DNA of 64,000 nt, taken from positions 3,037,225-3,101,224 of the forward strand of contig CP054185.1 in the NCBI GenBank assembly GCA_015180985.1, written 5' to 3'. Positions 9,486-17,600 of the stretch are shown here, piece after piece (within the stretch, counting starts at the first letter, position 1; each line of letters starts with the position of its first letter). Under the pieces are notes generated by a model. The model had not been told where the DNA came from. It did not search any database and saw only the letters and a list, made by a program, of their open reading frames with translations. The translations under genes were made by a program, and so were the position numbers. The stretch is from Flammeovirgaceae bacterium. GTDB taxonomy: Bacteria > Bacteroidota > Bacteroidia > Cytophagales > Cyclobacteriaceae.

Positions 9486-10885
9486 GACACTGCCTAATTA
9501 AGTGTGTAAGTGCTGGGTAACGACTAAGCAACTGCGTAAAGGTTTTATATTTTGCATCTGCCTTCGAAGATAGTTAAAAATTGATTTACGATTAGTGGCC
9601 AGTTTCTCACGGGCAAGGTCCATTTTTTGGTGATCTCCCGTAAAGCCAGGTACACCGCTTTCACCACCGCCTGGTCGTCAGGGAACGAAAGTTTGTTGTT
9701 GGTATACTTGCGGATTTTTCCGTTGAGATTTTCGATAATGTTCGTGGTATAGATCAGCGTTCGGATTTCGATCGGATAATCGAAGAAGTGCGTGAGGTTA
9801 TCCCAATTCGTTTTCCACGACTTGATAGCATGCGGATATTTTTGCCCCATGTTACTTCAAATTTGCTCTAAGGCTTGAGCAGCCAGGCTCTTTGTTTGGT
9901 GCTCCGTAAACAGTCTTCAAATCGGCTACAAATTGTTTCTTGTCTTTCCAGACAACGTAGCGAAGCGCATTTCTGATCTGATGAACTACACAAATCTGGG
10001 TTACCGATTGGGTAAACACGCTGGTGATTGCATCGGTGAAGCCCTTCAGATTATCGGTGCTGGTGATGAGAATATCTTCCACGCCACGGCTTTTTAAATC
10101 AGTAAGTACACTTATCCAGAATGAAGCACTTTCGCTTTCACCCAGCCACATGCCCAATACTTCCTTAAACCCCTGAGCATTAAGGCCTACGGCCAGGTAA
10201 ATGGTTTTGTTGATCACCTTCCCATTCTGCCGGACTTTGAATACGATCCCATCCATCCACACCACAAAGTACACCGATGAAAGAGGCCTGCTTTGCCACT
10301 CCGTTACCAACGTATGTACCCGCGAGGTAACGTTGAAATAGTGGCATCCGAAACATTCACACCATAGATTTCCCGGATTTGTATTTCAATGTCGCGTACG
10401 CTCATACCCCGGGCATATAAGGAGATGATGATTTCTTCGATGCCTTCTACGAACCGGCTGCGCTTGGGAACCAGGACGGGCTCAAACGTGCTGTTCCGAT
10501 CCGAGGTACTTCTATCTGTAGTTCACCTCGCGTGGTCTTGATGGTCTTACGGGTTTTTCCGTTCCGTGAGTTCCCGGAGTTAATCCCTTCTGGTGAATGT
10601 TTGGCATAGCCCAAATGGCCATCGAGTTCACCTTCCAGCATTTGCTCCATGCCCTTTTTGAAAAGTTCATCGATAAAGCTGTTGAGGTCTTTCGAATTCT
10701 TAAATTGCTTGAGAAACTCAGGGGTGAGCATCTCTTTGAGTAGTGGGTGTTGTTCTTGATTTTCCATGGTAACTGTGTTTAAAGTTAAGTCTTTAAATGC
10801 AACCGATTCGGCTGAAAGTGGTACATTCCACATCCCCTTTCAGCAAGGCCGAATCGGGCCTTTACACAGTTGCTTAGTCGTTACC
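9486..10885 (-). mobile_element. ISc copy 2, IS256 family, 1400 bp
   Basis: The 8-bp duplication ATATTGAG lies at 9478-9485 and 10886-10893. Ends are as in copy 1. Confidence 0.9.
9545..10767 (-). pseudogene. IS256-family transposase, frameshifted
   Basis: Readable blocks are 10447-10767 (N-terminal part), 9852-10310 (first two catalytic Asp and CVVHQIRNALRYV) and 9545-9850 (Glu-containing C-terminal part). Frame breaks are at GATCCGAGG (copy 1 has GATCCCGAGG), around 10330, and near 9850. Confidence 0.85.
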
Positions 10886-10911
10886 ATATTGAGTTTTAAG
10901 ATTGCAACTAC

Positions 10912-11040
10912 CGCCAACACTAGGTTTGTTTAATGGCGGGCGACACAGTCGCCCGTAGTGTCAGCAAGTTTATTTATATTCGTGTAAGCGGACAAATCCG
11001 TTGGATTTATCCGCCACTAAACAAACCCAAAACGTTGGCG
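10912..11040 (+). repeat. attC-like site, family beta
   Basis: AAC at 10916, GTT at 11034. End arm GCAACTACCGCCAAC matches the cassette start GTTGGCGGTAATTGC (8799) in 14 of 15 positions; the mismatch is at position 11. Confidence 0.8.
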
Positions 11041-11091
11041 GTTATGCCTCCAGGACGTCCAAAAAATCTAGAAAAATACTTAAAATAAAAT

Positions 11092-11106
11092 TTCCCAATA
11101 CGGGAA
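11092..11106 (+). promoter_or_regulatory. Candidate operator of the higBA cassette
   Basis: TTCCCAATACGGGAA has 5-bp inverted arms around a 5-base spacer. It lies just upstream of the -7 element at 11115, where binding by the HigA antitoxin or the complex would block the promoter. Confidence 0.45.
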
Positions 11107-11114
11107 CTTTCGCG

Positions 11115-11122
11115 TACCTTTG
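11115..11122 (+). promoter_or_regulatory. Bacteroidetes-type -7 element (TACCTTTG)
   Basis: It matches the TAnnTTTG consensus 15 bases before the TTG start of the toxin gene, so the cassette carries its own promoter. Confidence 0.55.
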
Positions 11123-11137
11123 ACAAAAGATTAATAC

Positions 11138-11431
11138 TTGAGAGTAATTGCTAAAAAGGTACTCCGAGAGTTTTGGATTAAACATTCGGACTGTGAACAA
11201 CAACTTAAATCTTGGTATCGAGAAGCTCAAAAGAGTGAGTGGAAAAATACCAATGAAATCAAAAAGGAGTATCCAACAGCAAGTATTCTTGGGGACAATA
11301 GAGTAGTTTTCAACATAAAGGGGAACAACTACCGACTAATTGTTAAGATTAATTTCCATTATCAAATGATGTGGATTCGATTTGTCGGGACTCATAAAGA
11401 ATATGACAGAATTGATGCGAATAAAATTTGA
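11138..11431 (+). CDS. higB: HigB-type mRNA interferase toxin, 97 aa
   Basis: The protein begins MRVIAKKVLREFWIKHSDCE and ends with HKEYDRIDANKI. This matches the HigB family: W-Y-R-E-A block, an RVVFNIKGNNYRLIV strand pair, and the terminal 'G-T-H-x-E-Y-D-x-I-D'. Members cleave mRNA at the ribosome and are inhibited by HigA. The start is a TTG; no better ATG exists in frame. It overlaps the antitoxin gene by 4 bases, toxin first, the normal hig order. Confidence 0.9.
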   Translation: MRVIAKKVLREFWIKHSDCEQQLKSWYREAQKSEWKNTNEIKKEYPTASILGDNRVVFNIKGNNYRLIVKINFHYQMMWIRFVGTHKEYDRIDANKI

Positions 11432-11793
11432 CGACTATGAACTTAAAACCAATAAAAACTAAAAAGGACTACCAACAAGCATTGGACAGACTTGAGCTAA
11501 TCTTTGACGCAAAAAAAGGGACAAAGGAAGGAGACGAACTTGAGATATTGGGTATTTTAATTGACCAATACGAAAATGAACATTTCCCAATTGACCTACC
11601 AGACCCTATTGAAGCGATAAAATTCAGAATGGAACAACTTGGTTATACTCAGACAGATTTAGCGAAAGTCGTTGGACTTAAGAGTAGAGCAAGTGAAATA
11701 CTAAACAAAAAAAGAAAACTATCATTGGACATGATTAGACAACTTCATGAAAAATTAAATATTCCGACAGACGTTTTAATACAGGTCTACTAA
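11428..11793 (+). CDS. higA: HigA antitoxin, XRE/HTH, 121 aa
   Basis: The N-terminal part (about residues 1-60) is the HigA arm. The C-terminal HTH (about 66-121) includes MEQLGYTQTDLAKVVGLKSR and ASEILNKKRKLSLDMIRQLH, typical of HigA regulators that bind toxin and repress the operon. Translational coupling to higB is likely (ATGA-type overlap). The pair has its own promoter and operator, as expected for a cassette far from any integron promoter. Confidence 0.92.
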   Translation: MTTMNLKPIKTKKDYQQALDRLELIFDAKKGTKEGDELEILGILIDQYENEHFPIDLPDPIEAIKFRMEQLGYTQTDLAKVVGLKSRASEILNKKRKLSLDMIRQLHEKLNIPTDVLIQVY

Positions 11794-11805
11794 AACGGCA
11801 CAAAC

Positions 11806-11934
11806 CGCCAACACCGGGTTTGTTTAATGGCGGGCGACCGTGTCGCCCGTAGTGTCAACAAGTTTATTTATATTCGTGTAAGCGGAAAAATCCGTTGGAT
11901 TTATCCGCCACTAAACAAACCCAAAACGTTGTGC
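11806..11934 (+). repeat. attC-like site, family beta
   Basis: AAC at 11810, GTT at 11928. End arm GGCACAAACCGCCAAC mirrors the cassette start GTTGGCGGTTATGCC. Confidence 0.8.
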
Positions 11935-12063
11935 ACCATGCGGGGACTAATTAGTCCTACGCAACCGGTGACAACGTTAACGACTAAGACGCTTTCCGCT
12001 GGACAATAACGGCTGACCTCTGTTCAATAAAGCTTTAGGTACACACTGCCAACGCGCGACTTG

Positions 12064-12234
12064 TGTAAGCTCCCCCGAAAATAGGACAGTTTTGAATTAG
12101 ACAAAAGGTCTAACTTTAAACTGTTAACTATGAAAAGAACACGATTCACCGAAGTCCAGATTTTCAACATTCTCAAGGAGTTTGATGCTGGCAAAAACAT
12201 CCAGGATATTGCCCGCGATCAGGGGATTTCGAAA
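12064..12234 (+). mobile_element. ISa copy 1, truncated left end, 171 bp
   Basis: The element starts TGTAAGCTCCCCCGAAAATAG and covers the first 38 codons of OrfA, then stops abruptly where ISa copy 2 begins in opposite orientation. The pair shares a single CTTG duplication (12060-12063 and 13478-13481), so they behave as one insertion event: an inverted partial dimer, or a second ISa landing in the first followed by deletion. Confidence 0.85.
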
Positions 12235-12250
12235 TGTAAGCTCCCCCTTT

Positions 12251-13140
12251 TTAGGACAACTCTAAATTAGAAAATTTATTCATTGTTATCATAGTAACCG
12301 GCTGTGGGTTTGTGGGAAACTCGTTTCGAGTTTTCCATAAATCCACTGCCAGCATGTCCGCAGGACTGCGACCTTCTAGCGCGTCATGGGGACGGTGGTA
12401 GTTATAATCATTCATCCACTCGTCTGCCAGGATTCTAACCTGGGTCAGCGATTCGAATACGTATGCATCAAGCACATCCTTCCGAAAGCTCCCATTAAAA
12501 CGCTCGATGTATGCATTTTGGGAAGGTTTGCCTGGTTGAATGAATTGTAAATGGATACCATTCTCCTCGCACCATAAGCCAAGTTTGCTTGATATGAATT
12601 CGGGCCCATTATCAACCCTGATTCGCTTGGTTTCCCTCTCCACCCAATGACTTGTTCCAGCACCCGTATCACCCGTTCGGCTCTCATTGAGGTGTCCACT
12701 TCAATAGCCAGAGCCTCGCGGTTAAAGTCATCCAGCAGGTTCAGCACCCTGAACTTACGACCTGACAAAAGAGAATCACTCATAAAATCCATCGACCAGG
12801 CTTTGCATTGATATGGCTAACCGCCTCCAGGGGCTGGAGCGCGCGTGCCGGTAACCTCTTTTTCCTTTTCGCTTCATATTCAATTTCAATAGTTTATACA
12901 CCCGGTGGATGCGTTTATGGTTCCATAATAATCCTTCCTTTCGTATCCTGAAGTACATTTTCCAAAACCCTCCGTAGGCCGTTTCTCCGCTAAATCCTGA
13001 AGTTTGTCAATCACCACATGATCGTCCTTCTTACTTTGGTAGTAGTAAACCGAACGTGAGATATCCATCACTTTACAGGCCCGACCGAGGCTGACTTTAA
13101 ATGTCGTTCTCAGATGGTCTACATGGGTTCGCTTCTCAGC
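12251..13140 (-). pseudogene. ISa OrfB integrase-type transposase, frameshifted
   Basis: The rve-type core is present ([60 protein letters not shown]) but in several frames. One break is specific to this copy: CGCTTGGTTT instead of CGCTTGGGTTT near 12630. Others are shared by all ISa copies (GGGTTTTGGAAA and GGAAAAAGAGG). Confidence 0.85.
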
Positions 13141-13411
13141 GGGCCTTAATACTTTTTCCCAAAACATCTTTAAGCATCTTGTTGTCCAGGGCCAGGTCGG
13201 CATACATCTGCTTGAGTTTCCGGTTTTCTTCCTCAAGTTCCTTAACCCGCTTGAGTTCGCTCATCTCCATGCCCCCGTATTTTGCCTTCCAGTTATAAAT
13301 GGTGGCTTTCGAAATCCCCTGATCGCGGGCAATATCCTGGATGTTTTTGCCAGCATCAAACTCCTTGAGAATGTTGAAAATCTGGACTTCGGTGAATCGT
13401 GTTCTTTTCAT
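13136..13411 (-). CDS. ISa OrfA, HTH transposase subunit
   Basis: MKRTRFTEVQIFNILKEFDA starts an HTH followed by a leucine-zipper-like coiled coil (ELKRVKELEEENRKLKQMYA). The slippery run is GGGAAAAAG here, one A shorter than in most copies, so the frame ends in SIKAR rather than at the normal KKY stop. Confidence 0.85.
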   Translation of the reverse strand: MKRTRFTEVQIFNILKEFDAGKNIQDIARDQGISKATIYNWKAKYGGMEMSELKRVKELEEENRKLKQMYADLALDNKMLKDVLGKSIKAR

Positions 13412-13756
13412 AGTTAACAGTTTAAAGTTAGACCTTTTGTCTAATTCAAAACTGTCCTATTTTCGGGGGAGCTTACACTTGGACGTTTCAAAATTACGTT
13501 TGCTGACTACGAAACAATTTGGGTCTCAACAGACAAGAGCGGACTGAAAAATAAAAAAATGGACTCGGTTACGCGGAGATTTTTACAGTCGGTGGACAAG
13601 TGTTCGTTCCGCGGAGAGTGTCAGCAACTGCCCACCCGCACGTGTTGACACCGTACGGCCTGTCTATAGCCGTTGACTTTGACCTGGCTTCAATATGAAA
13701 TCTCGGACAGTGGACTCAGACTCGTATTTCTTACAACGTTCGACAGACCGCACGGT

Positions 13757-13885
13757 GCACAACACTGCGCATATTGCATGGCGGGGGACAATTGACTATT
13801 TCTCGAATCTCTCCTATCTTCACTCAACAACGGTGGACCTTGCGCATTTGCACAAACGCCACGCAATATGCGCCAAACGTTGTGC
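13757..13885 (+). repeat. attC-like site of NC2 type
   Basis: AAC at 13761, GTT at 13879. Inner arms GCGCATATTGCATGGCG and CGCCACGCAATATGCGC. Confidence 0.8.
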
Positions 13886-13919
13886 GCAAGGCCGTGGGAC
13901 AAATAGGTTTCAATAATAA

Positions 13920-14360
13920 ATGACCGGACAACAACTTTTAACGCTTTTCATCACAACGACAATTTTGACCATTGGGACCTTAACCGCATTTGGACAAGAT
14001 TGTGAAAAGCTTGGTGACGGACAATATCTATTTAAACATAAAACTAAAGGACATAAAAAGTCGGACTTCAGATTGTTAATTACGGGTGACAGGTATAACA
14101 TTAAAAGAGAAGGACAAGAAGAATTAAAAGGGGACATAAAATGGTCGTCTGACAACTGTATGTTCCAACTCCACGGGGACAATGAAGTTCCAATAAATAT
14201 TGACTCGTTGGACTCAGTTTCAAAGTTACTTATGAAGACCTCTTCATCATATGGCGGTGCATGTTATGAAATAACTGATAAAGAAAAATTTCGACTGACT
14301 TATTGTGGAAATCTTCATATAACAATGAGTGAAGGACGGATTTCAAAAAGAAGACGGTGA
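13920..14360 (+). CDS. Small secreted cassette protein, 146 aa
   Basis: Residues 1-25 are a Sec signal peptide (LFITTTILTIGTLTAFG, cleavage before QDCEK). The mature domain of about 120 aa has four cysteines (positions about 27, 80, 115, 130) that could form two disulfides, and repeated strand-like segments (DFRLLITGDRYNIKR, KFRLTYCGNLHITM). I do not recognise the family. Single gene in its cassette, 16 bases before attC. Confidence 0.7.
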   Translation: MTGQQLLTLFITTTILTIGTLTAFGQDCEKLGDGQYLFKHKTKGHKKSDFRLLITGDRYNIKREGQEELKGDIKWSSDNCMFQLHGDNEVPINIDSLDSVSKLLMKTSSSYGGACYEITDKEKFRLTYCGNLHITMSEGRISKRRR

Positions 14361-14371
14361 AACGGCCCAGC

Positions 14372-14541
14372 GCACAACAAAATGTTTATGCAATGTGGGG
14401 GTTTGGTATTAAACTAAAGTTTATGTTTCACAATGTAGTTTGGTCACGGGGGACAGTTCGGAGCAGGTCGGGCTTAACATTCCGCTGCGCTTCATTTTTA
14501 AGCCCTCCTATTCCCCACACTGCATAAACCCAAACGTTGTG
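14372..14541 (+). repeat. attC-like site, family gamma
   Basis: AAC at 14376, GTT at 14535. End arm CGGCCCAGCGCACAAC pairs with the cassette start GTTGTGCGCAAGGCCG except at positions 10 and 11. Confidence 0.8.
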
Positions 14542-14953
14542 CACCATGCGGTTGGACAAAATAATCTTACGCATCTGGTGACAACGTAAACGAAACAAAT
14601 TCATCCCCGCATACAATTACGGCAGACAAGCAATCAATTACGTTCGGGCTTCACACTGCGACCGCGCGACAATCAAGTTTCAAAATTACATTCCGGCTTT
14701 CGGGACAGTTACGGCTTCGGTCGACAATGACTGACTAAAACAAAATACATCGGACTCATTTACGCGGACTATTTTGCAGCTGGTCGACAAGCTTTCACAC
14801 CGCAGAGAGTTTCGGGATTTCTCCCCCGCGCACGTGTTGGCACCGTACAGTCCGTCTATTACGTGGACTTAGAATAAGTTTCAAAATAAAGTTCTGGTTT
14901 GCCGACAGCAATTTATCTTTATACAACGTACGACAGACCGCACGGTGCACAAC
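14535..14953 (+). repeat. Gene-less cassette, family NC1 (copy 2)
   Basis: Unit length to the next GTT is exactly 533 bp. It is slightly diverged from the copies at 682 and 20290, for example in the middle (14770-14830). Confidence 0.8.
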
Positions 14954-15074
14954 AACAAGTTTGCGCAACGGCTGGTTGACGACCAACTATTTAGTATATT
15001 TACTTTACAACGTTTGGTTTCGTGGGACATGGACTGTTTCATTAACAGCCGATGCACAAACTCAAACGTTGTGC
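14947..15074 (+). repeat. attC-like site, family delta
   Basis: AAC at 14951, GTT at 15068; inner arms as at 1094. Confidence 0.8.
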
Positions 15075-15178
15075 ACAATGCCGCTGGACAGTTCAGTCCA
15101 ACTTAAAACGAGTGACATCTTGACAGTCATTTCAAGTTGGCACGACAATAGACAAAGGATTACGAAACAATTTCGACT

Positions 15179-15544
15179 ATGGCTGACTTTAGCGACAAAC
15201 AAATACAGGACGTTTGGAATAAAGGAACGACTGTTGAGAACTATGACAGTGTAAAATATAGAAAGGATGTATGCGGAGCTTTGGATGCAACGCGACAAGT
15301 ACGGGAAAGAGGAAACTTTAGGCTGGGAAATAGACCATGTTTATCCAGAGTCAAAAGGGGTGATGAGACCTTAATAAATCTCAGACCTATGCATTGGGAA
15401 AATAATAGAAGTAAAGCAGACGACTTTCCATCCTACACTGCAGTAAAGACATCGAATGATACGAAGAATGTTGACAAAGAAGAGCGCAAAACGGTGAATG
15501 ATGCGCTGCTAGCAGAGTTGAAAAAATTATACAGACTTAAATAG
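15179..15544 (+). pseudogene. HNH endonuclease, damaged duplicate
   Basis: This is nearly identical to the gene at 16536-16901 but carries an extra T (GCTTTGG against GCTTGG) and one G fewer in AAAAGGGGTG. The reading frame between the two changes is garbled over about 30 residues, removing the tryptophan and IDH of the HNH core. The N-terminus MADFSDKQIQDVWNKGTTVE and the C-terminus are intact. Confidence 0.8.
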
Positions 15545-15585
15545 ACATTAAATATTCTCCGAGAATGTATGCAAACGCTACATTG

Positions 15586-15669
15586 TCGGAGATGGCAAAG
15601 CGGCTGATTGCGACAGACTGATAATCTGTTAGTCCGAAAGGACTCGGGGTTCGAATCCCTCTCTCACCG
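15586..15669 (+). pseudogene. tRNA-like element, damaged duplicate
   Basis: Same as the element at 16943-17027 but with GGCAAAGCGG in the D arm and one G missing in the T stem (TCGGGGTTCG). The anticodon arm is unchanged. Confidence 0.6.
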
Positions 15670-15844
15670 CTACACACATTGGGGACAGGCACGAATCAAG
15701 TTAGACGATTGGTGCTTGTCCCCTAATGGTTTATAGACGTCATAATTCCCATTTGAGACTTATTCCAAATTTGAGACTAAAATTTGCAGCTAGTAAATTT
15801 ATTAGTAGTGATTGAAACCATAGTGAAATAAGAATAGTTATTAT

Positions 15845-15864
15845 TGTGGTATAAATTTACCACA
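15845..15864 (+). promoter_or_regulatory. Duplicate of the XRE operator candidate
   Basis: TGTGGTATAAATTTACCACA is identical to the palindrome at 17203. Confidence 0.45.
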
Positions 15865-15893
15865 CATAAAACAAGAACTAGTTATGAAACATT

Positions 15894-16250
15894 TCCATCA
15901 GTTTATAAAGGAAAAGAGGATGGAGAAAGAGGTCTCTTTAAGACATCTGTAGACAACGTGAACTTTGACCCATCAAACTGGAGCAAGGTTGAACAAGAGG
16001 TTTGGCCGACCCTCCAAGAAGTGCTGAAATTTAGATAGAATAGCTAATGTTCGGCTTTTAATGAGGAAGAACGGCTTCGGTGTGACAATGACTGACTTAA
16101 AACAAAATAATGACTCAATACCTCAAGATTTAAGACCTCAAGAAAATTTTCTTGAAAAGTTTCAATATTTCTTTAGCGCACGTGTTGGCAAAACAAACGA
16201 CGTGGAATTAAAGAAATTAAGTAAGACAAAATGAGAGTTCTGCTTTATGG
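15894..16250 (+). pseudogene. Mosaic remnant of XRE and ImmA genes
   Basis: It starts as the XRE gene (MKHFHQFIKEKRMEKEVSL) but acquires indels within 25 codons. From about 16060 to 16310 the sequence interleaves short pieces of the XRE/ImmA genes (TGACTCAATACCTCAAGATT, as at 17460) with short pieces of an NC1 cassette (GCGCACGTGTTGGCA, as at 14830). Such fine interleaving of two unrelated sequences looks more like a consensus or assembly artefact than evolution. Confidence 0.65.
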
Positions 16251-16302
16251 TCTTTAAACAGCAATTTAACTTTATTCAACGTACAAACTGACGAAGCACG
16301 GT

Positions 16303-16431
16303 GCACAACAACAAGTTTGAAACAACGGCTGGTTGACGACCAAATATTTAGTATATTTACTTTACAACGTTTGGTTTCGTGGGACATGGACTGTTTCATT
16401 AACAGCCGATGCACAAACTCAAACGTTGTGC
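16303..16431 (+). repeat. attC-like site, family delta
   Basis: AAC at 16307, GTT at 16425. The end arm GCACGGTGCACAAC is of NC1 type, although the unit began with GTTGTGCACAATGCCG, consistent with a hybrid unit. Confidence 0.7.
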
Positions 16432-16535
16432 ACAATGCCGCTGGACAGTTCAGTCCAACTTAAAACGAGTGACATCTTGACAGTCATTTCAAGTTGGCAC
16501 GACAATAGACAAAGGATTACGAAACAATTTCGACT

Positions 16536-16901
16536 ATGGCTGACTTTAGCGACAAACAAATACAGGACGTTTGGAATAAAGGAACGACTGTTGAGAACTA
16601 TGACAGTGTAAAATATAGAAAGGATGTATGCGGAGCTTGGATGCAACGCGACAAGTACGGGAAAGAGGAAACTTTAGGCTGGGAAATAGACCATGTTTAT
16701 CCAGAGTCAAAAGGGGGTGATGAGACCTTAATAAATCTCAGACCTATGCATTGGGAAAATAATAGAAGTAAAGCAGACGACTTTCCATCCTACACTGCAG
16801 TAAAGACATCGAATGATACGAAGAATGTTGACAAAGAAGAGCGCAAAACGGTGAATGATGCGCTGCTAGCAGAGTTGAAAAAATTATACAGACTTAAATA
16901 G
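16536..16901 (+). CDS. HNH endonuclease, 121 aa
   Basis: The HNH core is visible at about residues 48-80: GWEIDHVYPESKGGDETLIN, with the conserved Asp-His, then LRPMHWENNRSK supplying the Asn and final His. The short N-terminal helix region and lysine-rich C-terminus are typical of stand-alone HNH proteins. It is the first gene of an unusually large cassette (16425-18251) that also holds a tRNA-like element and an XRE/ImmA pair. This gene and the downstream pair share + orientation but are separated by 340 bases, so a separate promoter is likely. Confidence 0.8.
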   Translation: MADFSDKQIQDVWNKGTTVENYDSVKYRKDVCGAWMQRDKYGKEETLGWEIDHVYPESKGGDETLINLRPMHWENNRSKADDFPSYTAVKTSNDTKNVDKEERKTVNDALLAELKKLYRLK

Positions 16902-16912
16902 ACATTAAATAT

Positions 16913-16949
16913 TCTCCGAGAATGTATGCAAACGCTACATTGTCGGAGA
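16913..16949 (+). other. Hairpin overlapping the 5' end of the tRNA-like element
   Basis: TCTCCGAGAATGTA and TACATTGTCGGAGA pair in 13 of 14 positions across a 9-base loop. The right arm includes the first seven bases of the tRNA-like acceptor strand, so the two structures compete. It could be a terminator-like stem for the HNH gene, although no long T run follows. Confidence 0.5.
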
Positions 16950-17027
16950 TGGCAGAGCGGCTGATTGCGACAGACTGATAATCTGTTAGTCCGAAAGGAC
17001 TCGGGGGTTCGAATCCCTCTCTCACCG
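16943..17027 (+). tRNA. Class II tRNA-like element: serine-type body with GAT (Ile) anticodon loop
   Basis: The D region GGCAGAGCGGCTGATTGCG, a long variable arm (AGTCC-GAAA-GGACT), the T arm GGGGG-TTCGAAT-CCCTC, the acceptor strand TCTCACC and discriminator G are those of a bacterial tRNA-Ser. The anticodon arm is ACAGA-CTGATAA-TCTGT; the loop is that of tRNA-Ile(GAU), with anticodon at 16977-16979. The acceptor stem pairs at only four positions (GAGA with TCTC); the outer three positions (TCG against ACC) do not. It may be an inactive, integrated tRNA fragment or a real chimeric tRNA. No CCA is encoded. Confidence 0.55.
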
Positions 17028-17038
17028 CTACACACATT

Positions 17039-17081
17039 GGGGACAGGCACGAATCAAGTTAGACGATTGGTGCTTGTCCCC
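17039..17081 (+). terminator. Strong hairpin after the tRNA-like element
   Basis: GGGGACAGGCAC and GTGCTTGTCCCC pair over 12 positions, one of them G-U. No T run follows, so it may be a processing or protective stem rather than an intrinsic terminator. It is also present in the duplicate near 15680-15722. Confidence 0.4.
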
Positions 17082-17202
17082 TAATGGTTTATAGACGTCA
17101 TAATTCCCATTTGAGACTTATTCCAAATTTGAGACTAAAATTTGCAGCTAGTAAATTTATTAGTAGTGATTGAAACCATAGTGAAATAAGAATAGTTATT
17201 AT

Positions 17203-17222
17203 TGTGGTATAAATTTACCACA
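17203..17222 (+). promoter_or_regulatory. Candidate operator of the XRE/ImmA genes
   Basis: TGTGGTATAAATTTACCACA has 7-bp inverted arms around six A/T bases, 20 bases upstream of the XRE gene. XRE repressors of this type usually control their own operon. It is conserved in the duplicate at 15845. Confidence 0.55.
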
Positions 17223-17241
17223 CATAAAACAAGAACTAGTT

Positions 17242-17595
17242 ATGAAACATTTCCATCAGTTTATAAAGGAAAAGAGGATGGAGAAAGAGGTCTCTTTAAG
17301 ACAATTCTGTAGAGAAGCTGAACTTGACCCATCAAACTGGAGCAAGGTTGAACGAGGTTTGGCCGACCCTCCAAGAAGTGCTGAAATTTTAGATAGAATA
17401 GCTAATGTCTTAAATTTTAATGAGGAAGAAATTGTGACAATGAAGGACTTAGCCTTAATTGACTCAATACCTCAAGATTTAAGACCTCAAGAAAATGTTC
17501 TTGAAAAATTACCAATATTCTTTAGAACCGTCCGTGGAGAAAAACCAAACGAAGAAGAATTAAAGAAATTAATTAAGACAATTATTGAGAGTTAA
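17242..17595 (+). CDS. XRE-family regulator, 117 aa
   Basis: The HTH spans about residues 5-62: FIKEKRMEKEVSLRQFCREA, then WSKVERGLADPPRSAEILDR. The C-terminal extension is acidic. It lies 5 bases before an ImmA/IrrE-type metallopeptidase gene. In such pairs the peptidase is thought to cleave or relieve the repressor after a stress signal; similar two-gene units also act as toxin-antitoxin or anti-phage modules (RosmerTA-like). Which applies here cannot be told from sequence. Confidence 0.85.
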   Translation: MKHFHQFIKEKRMEKEVSLRQFCREAELDPSNWSKVERGLADPPRSAEILDRIANVLNFNEEEIVTMKDLALIDSIPQDLRPQENVLEKLPIFFRTVRGEKPNEEELKKLIKTIIES

Positions 17596-17600
17596 GCTTT

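Larger units (their letters stand above)
8832..10899 (+). pseudogene. Cassette lipoprotein gene interrupted by ISc copy 2
   Basis: MRNILLLTLLTLFACGND is a lipoprotein signal peptide with lipobox LFAC. The mature part has a carboxypeptidase-regulatory-like beta-sandwich feel (VTFSGLVIETDKRQKQLQGI, TTTDSEGKYLFQV at about residues 70-82). As written it ends at 9497 inside the IS. Removing ISc and one copy of the duplication ATATTGAG restores ...FDIEF and a stop at 10897-10899, giving 220 aa. The IS thus replaced only the last residue, so the truncated product may still work. Confidence 0.8.
12235..13477 (-). mobile_element. ISa copy 2, IS3 family (IS407-like), 1243 bp
   Basis: The terminal repeats are TGTAAGCTCCCCC at both ends. 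CTTG follows at 13478, and the matching CTTG lies before the truncated copy 1. Confidence 0.9.
11928..13763 (+). repeat. Gene-less cassette, family NC2 (copy 1), split by ISa
   Basis: Removing ISa material and one CTTG copy leaves a unit of 533 bp to the next GTT, the same length as intact NC1 and NC2 units. It is homologous to NC1 over its first about 150 bases, then diverges. Start arm GTTGTGCACCATGCGG pairs with end arm CCGCACGGTGCACAAC. Confidence 0.8.

Noticed and set aside
12121..12240. A separate complete ISa copy at 12064
   Set aside because: Only the left 171 bases are present before a second ISa in opposite orientation begins.
13695..13916. Frame MKSRTVDSDSYFLQRSTDRT at the end of NC2 (also 23761, 29050)
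   Set aside because: It covers the attC-like palindrome and end arm, has no relation to NC1 at protein level, and no start signal.
16790..17050. Minus-strand frame containing SGERGIRTPE
   Set aside because: This is the familiar false protein made by translating antisense to a tRNA-Ser-like sequence.
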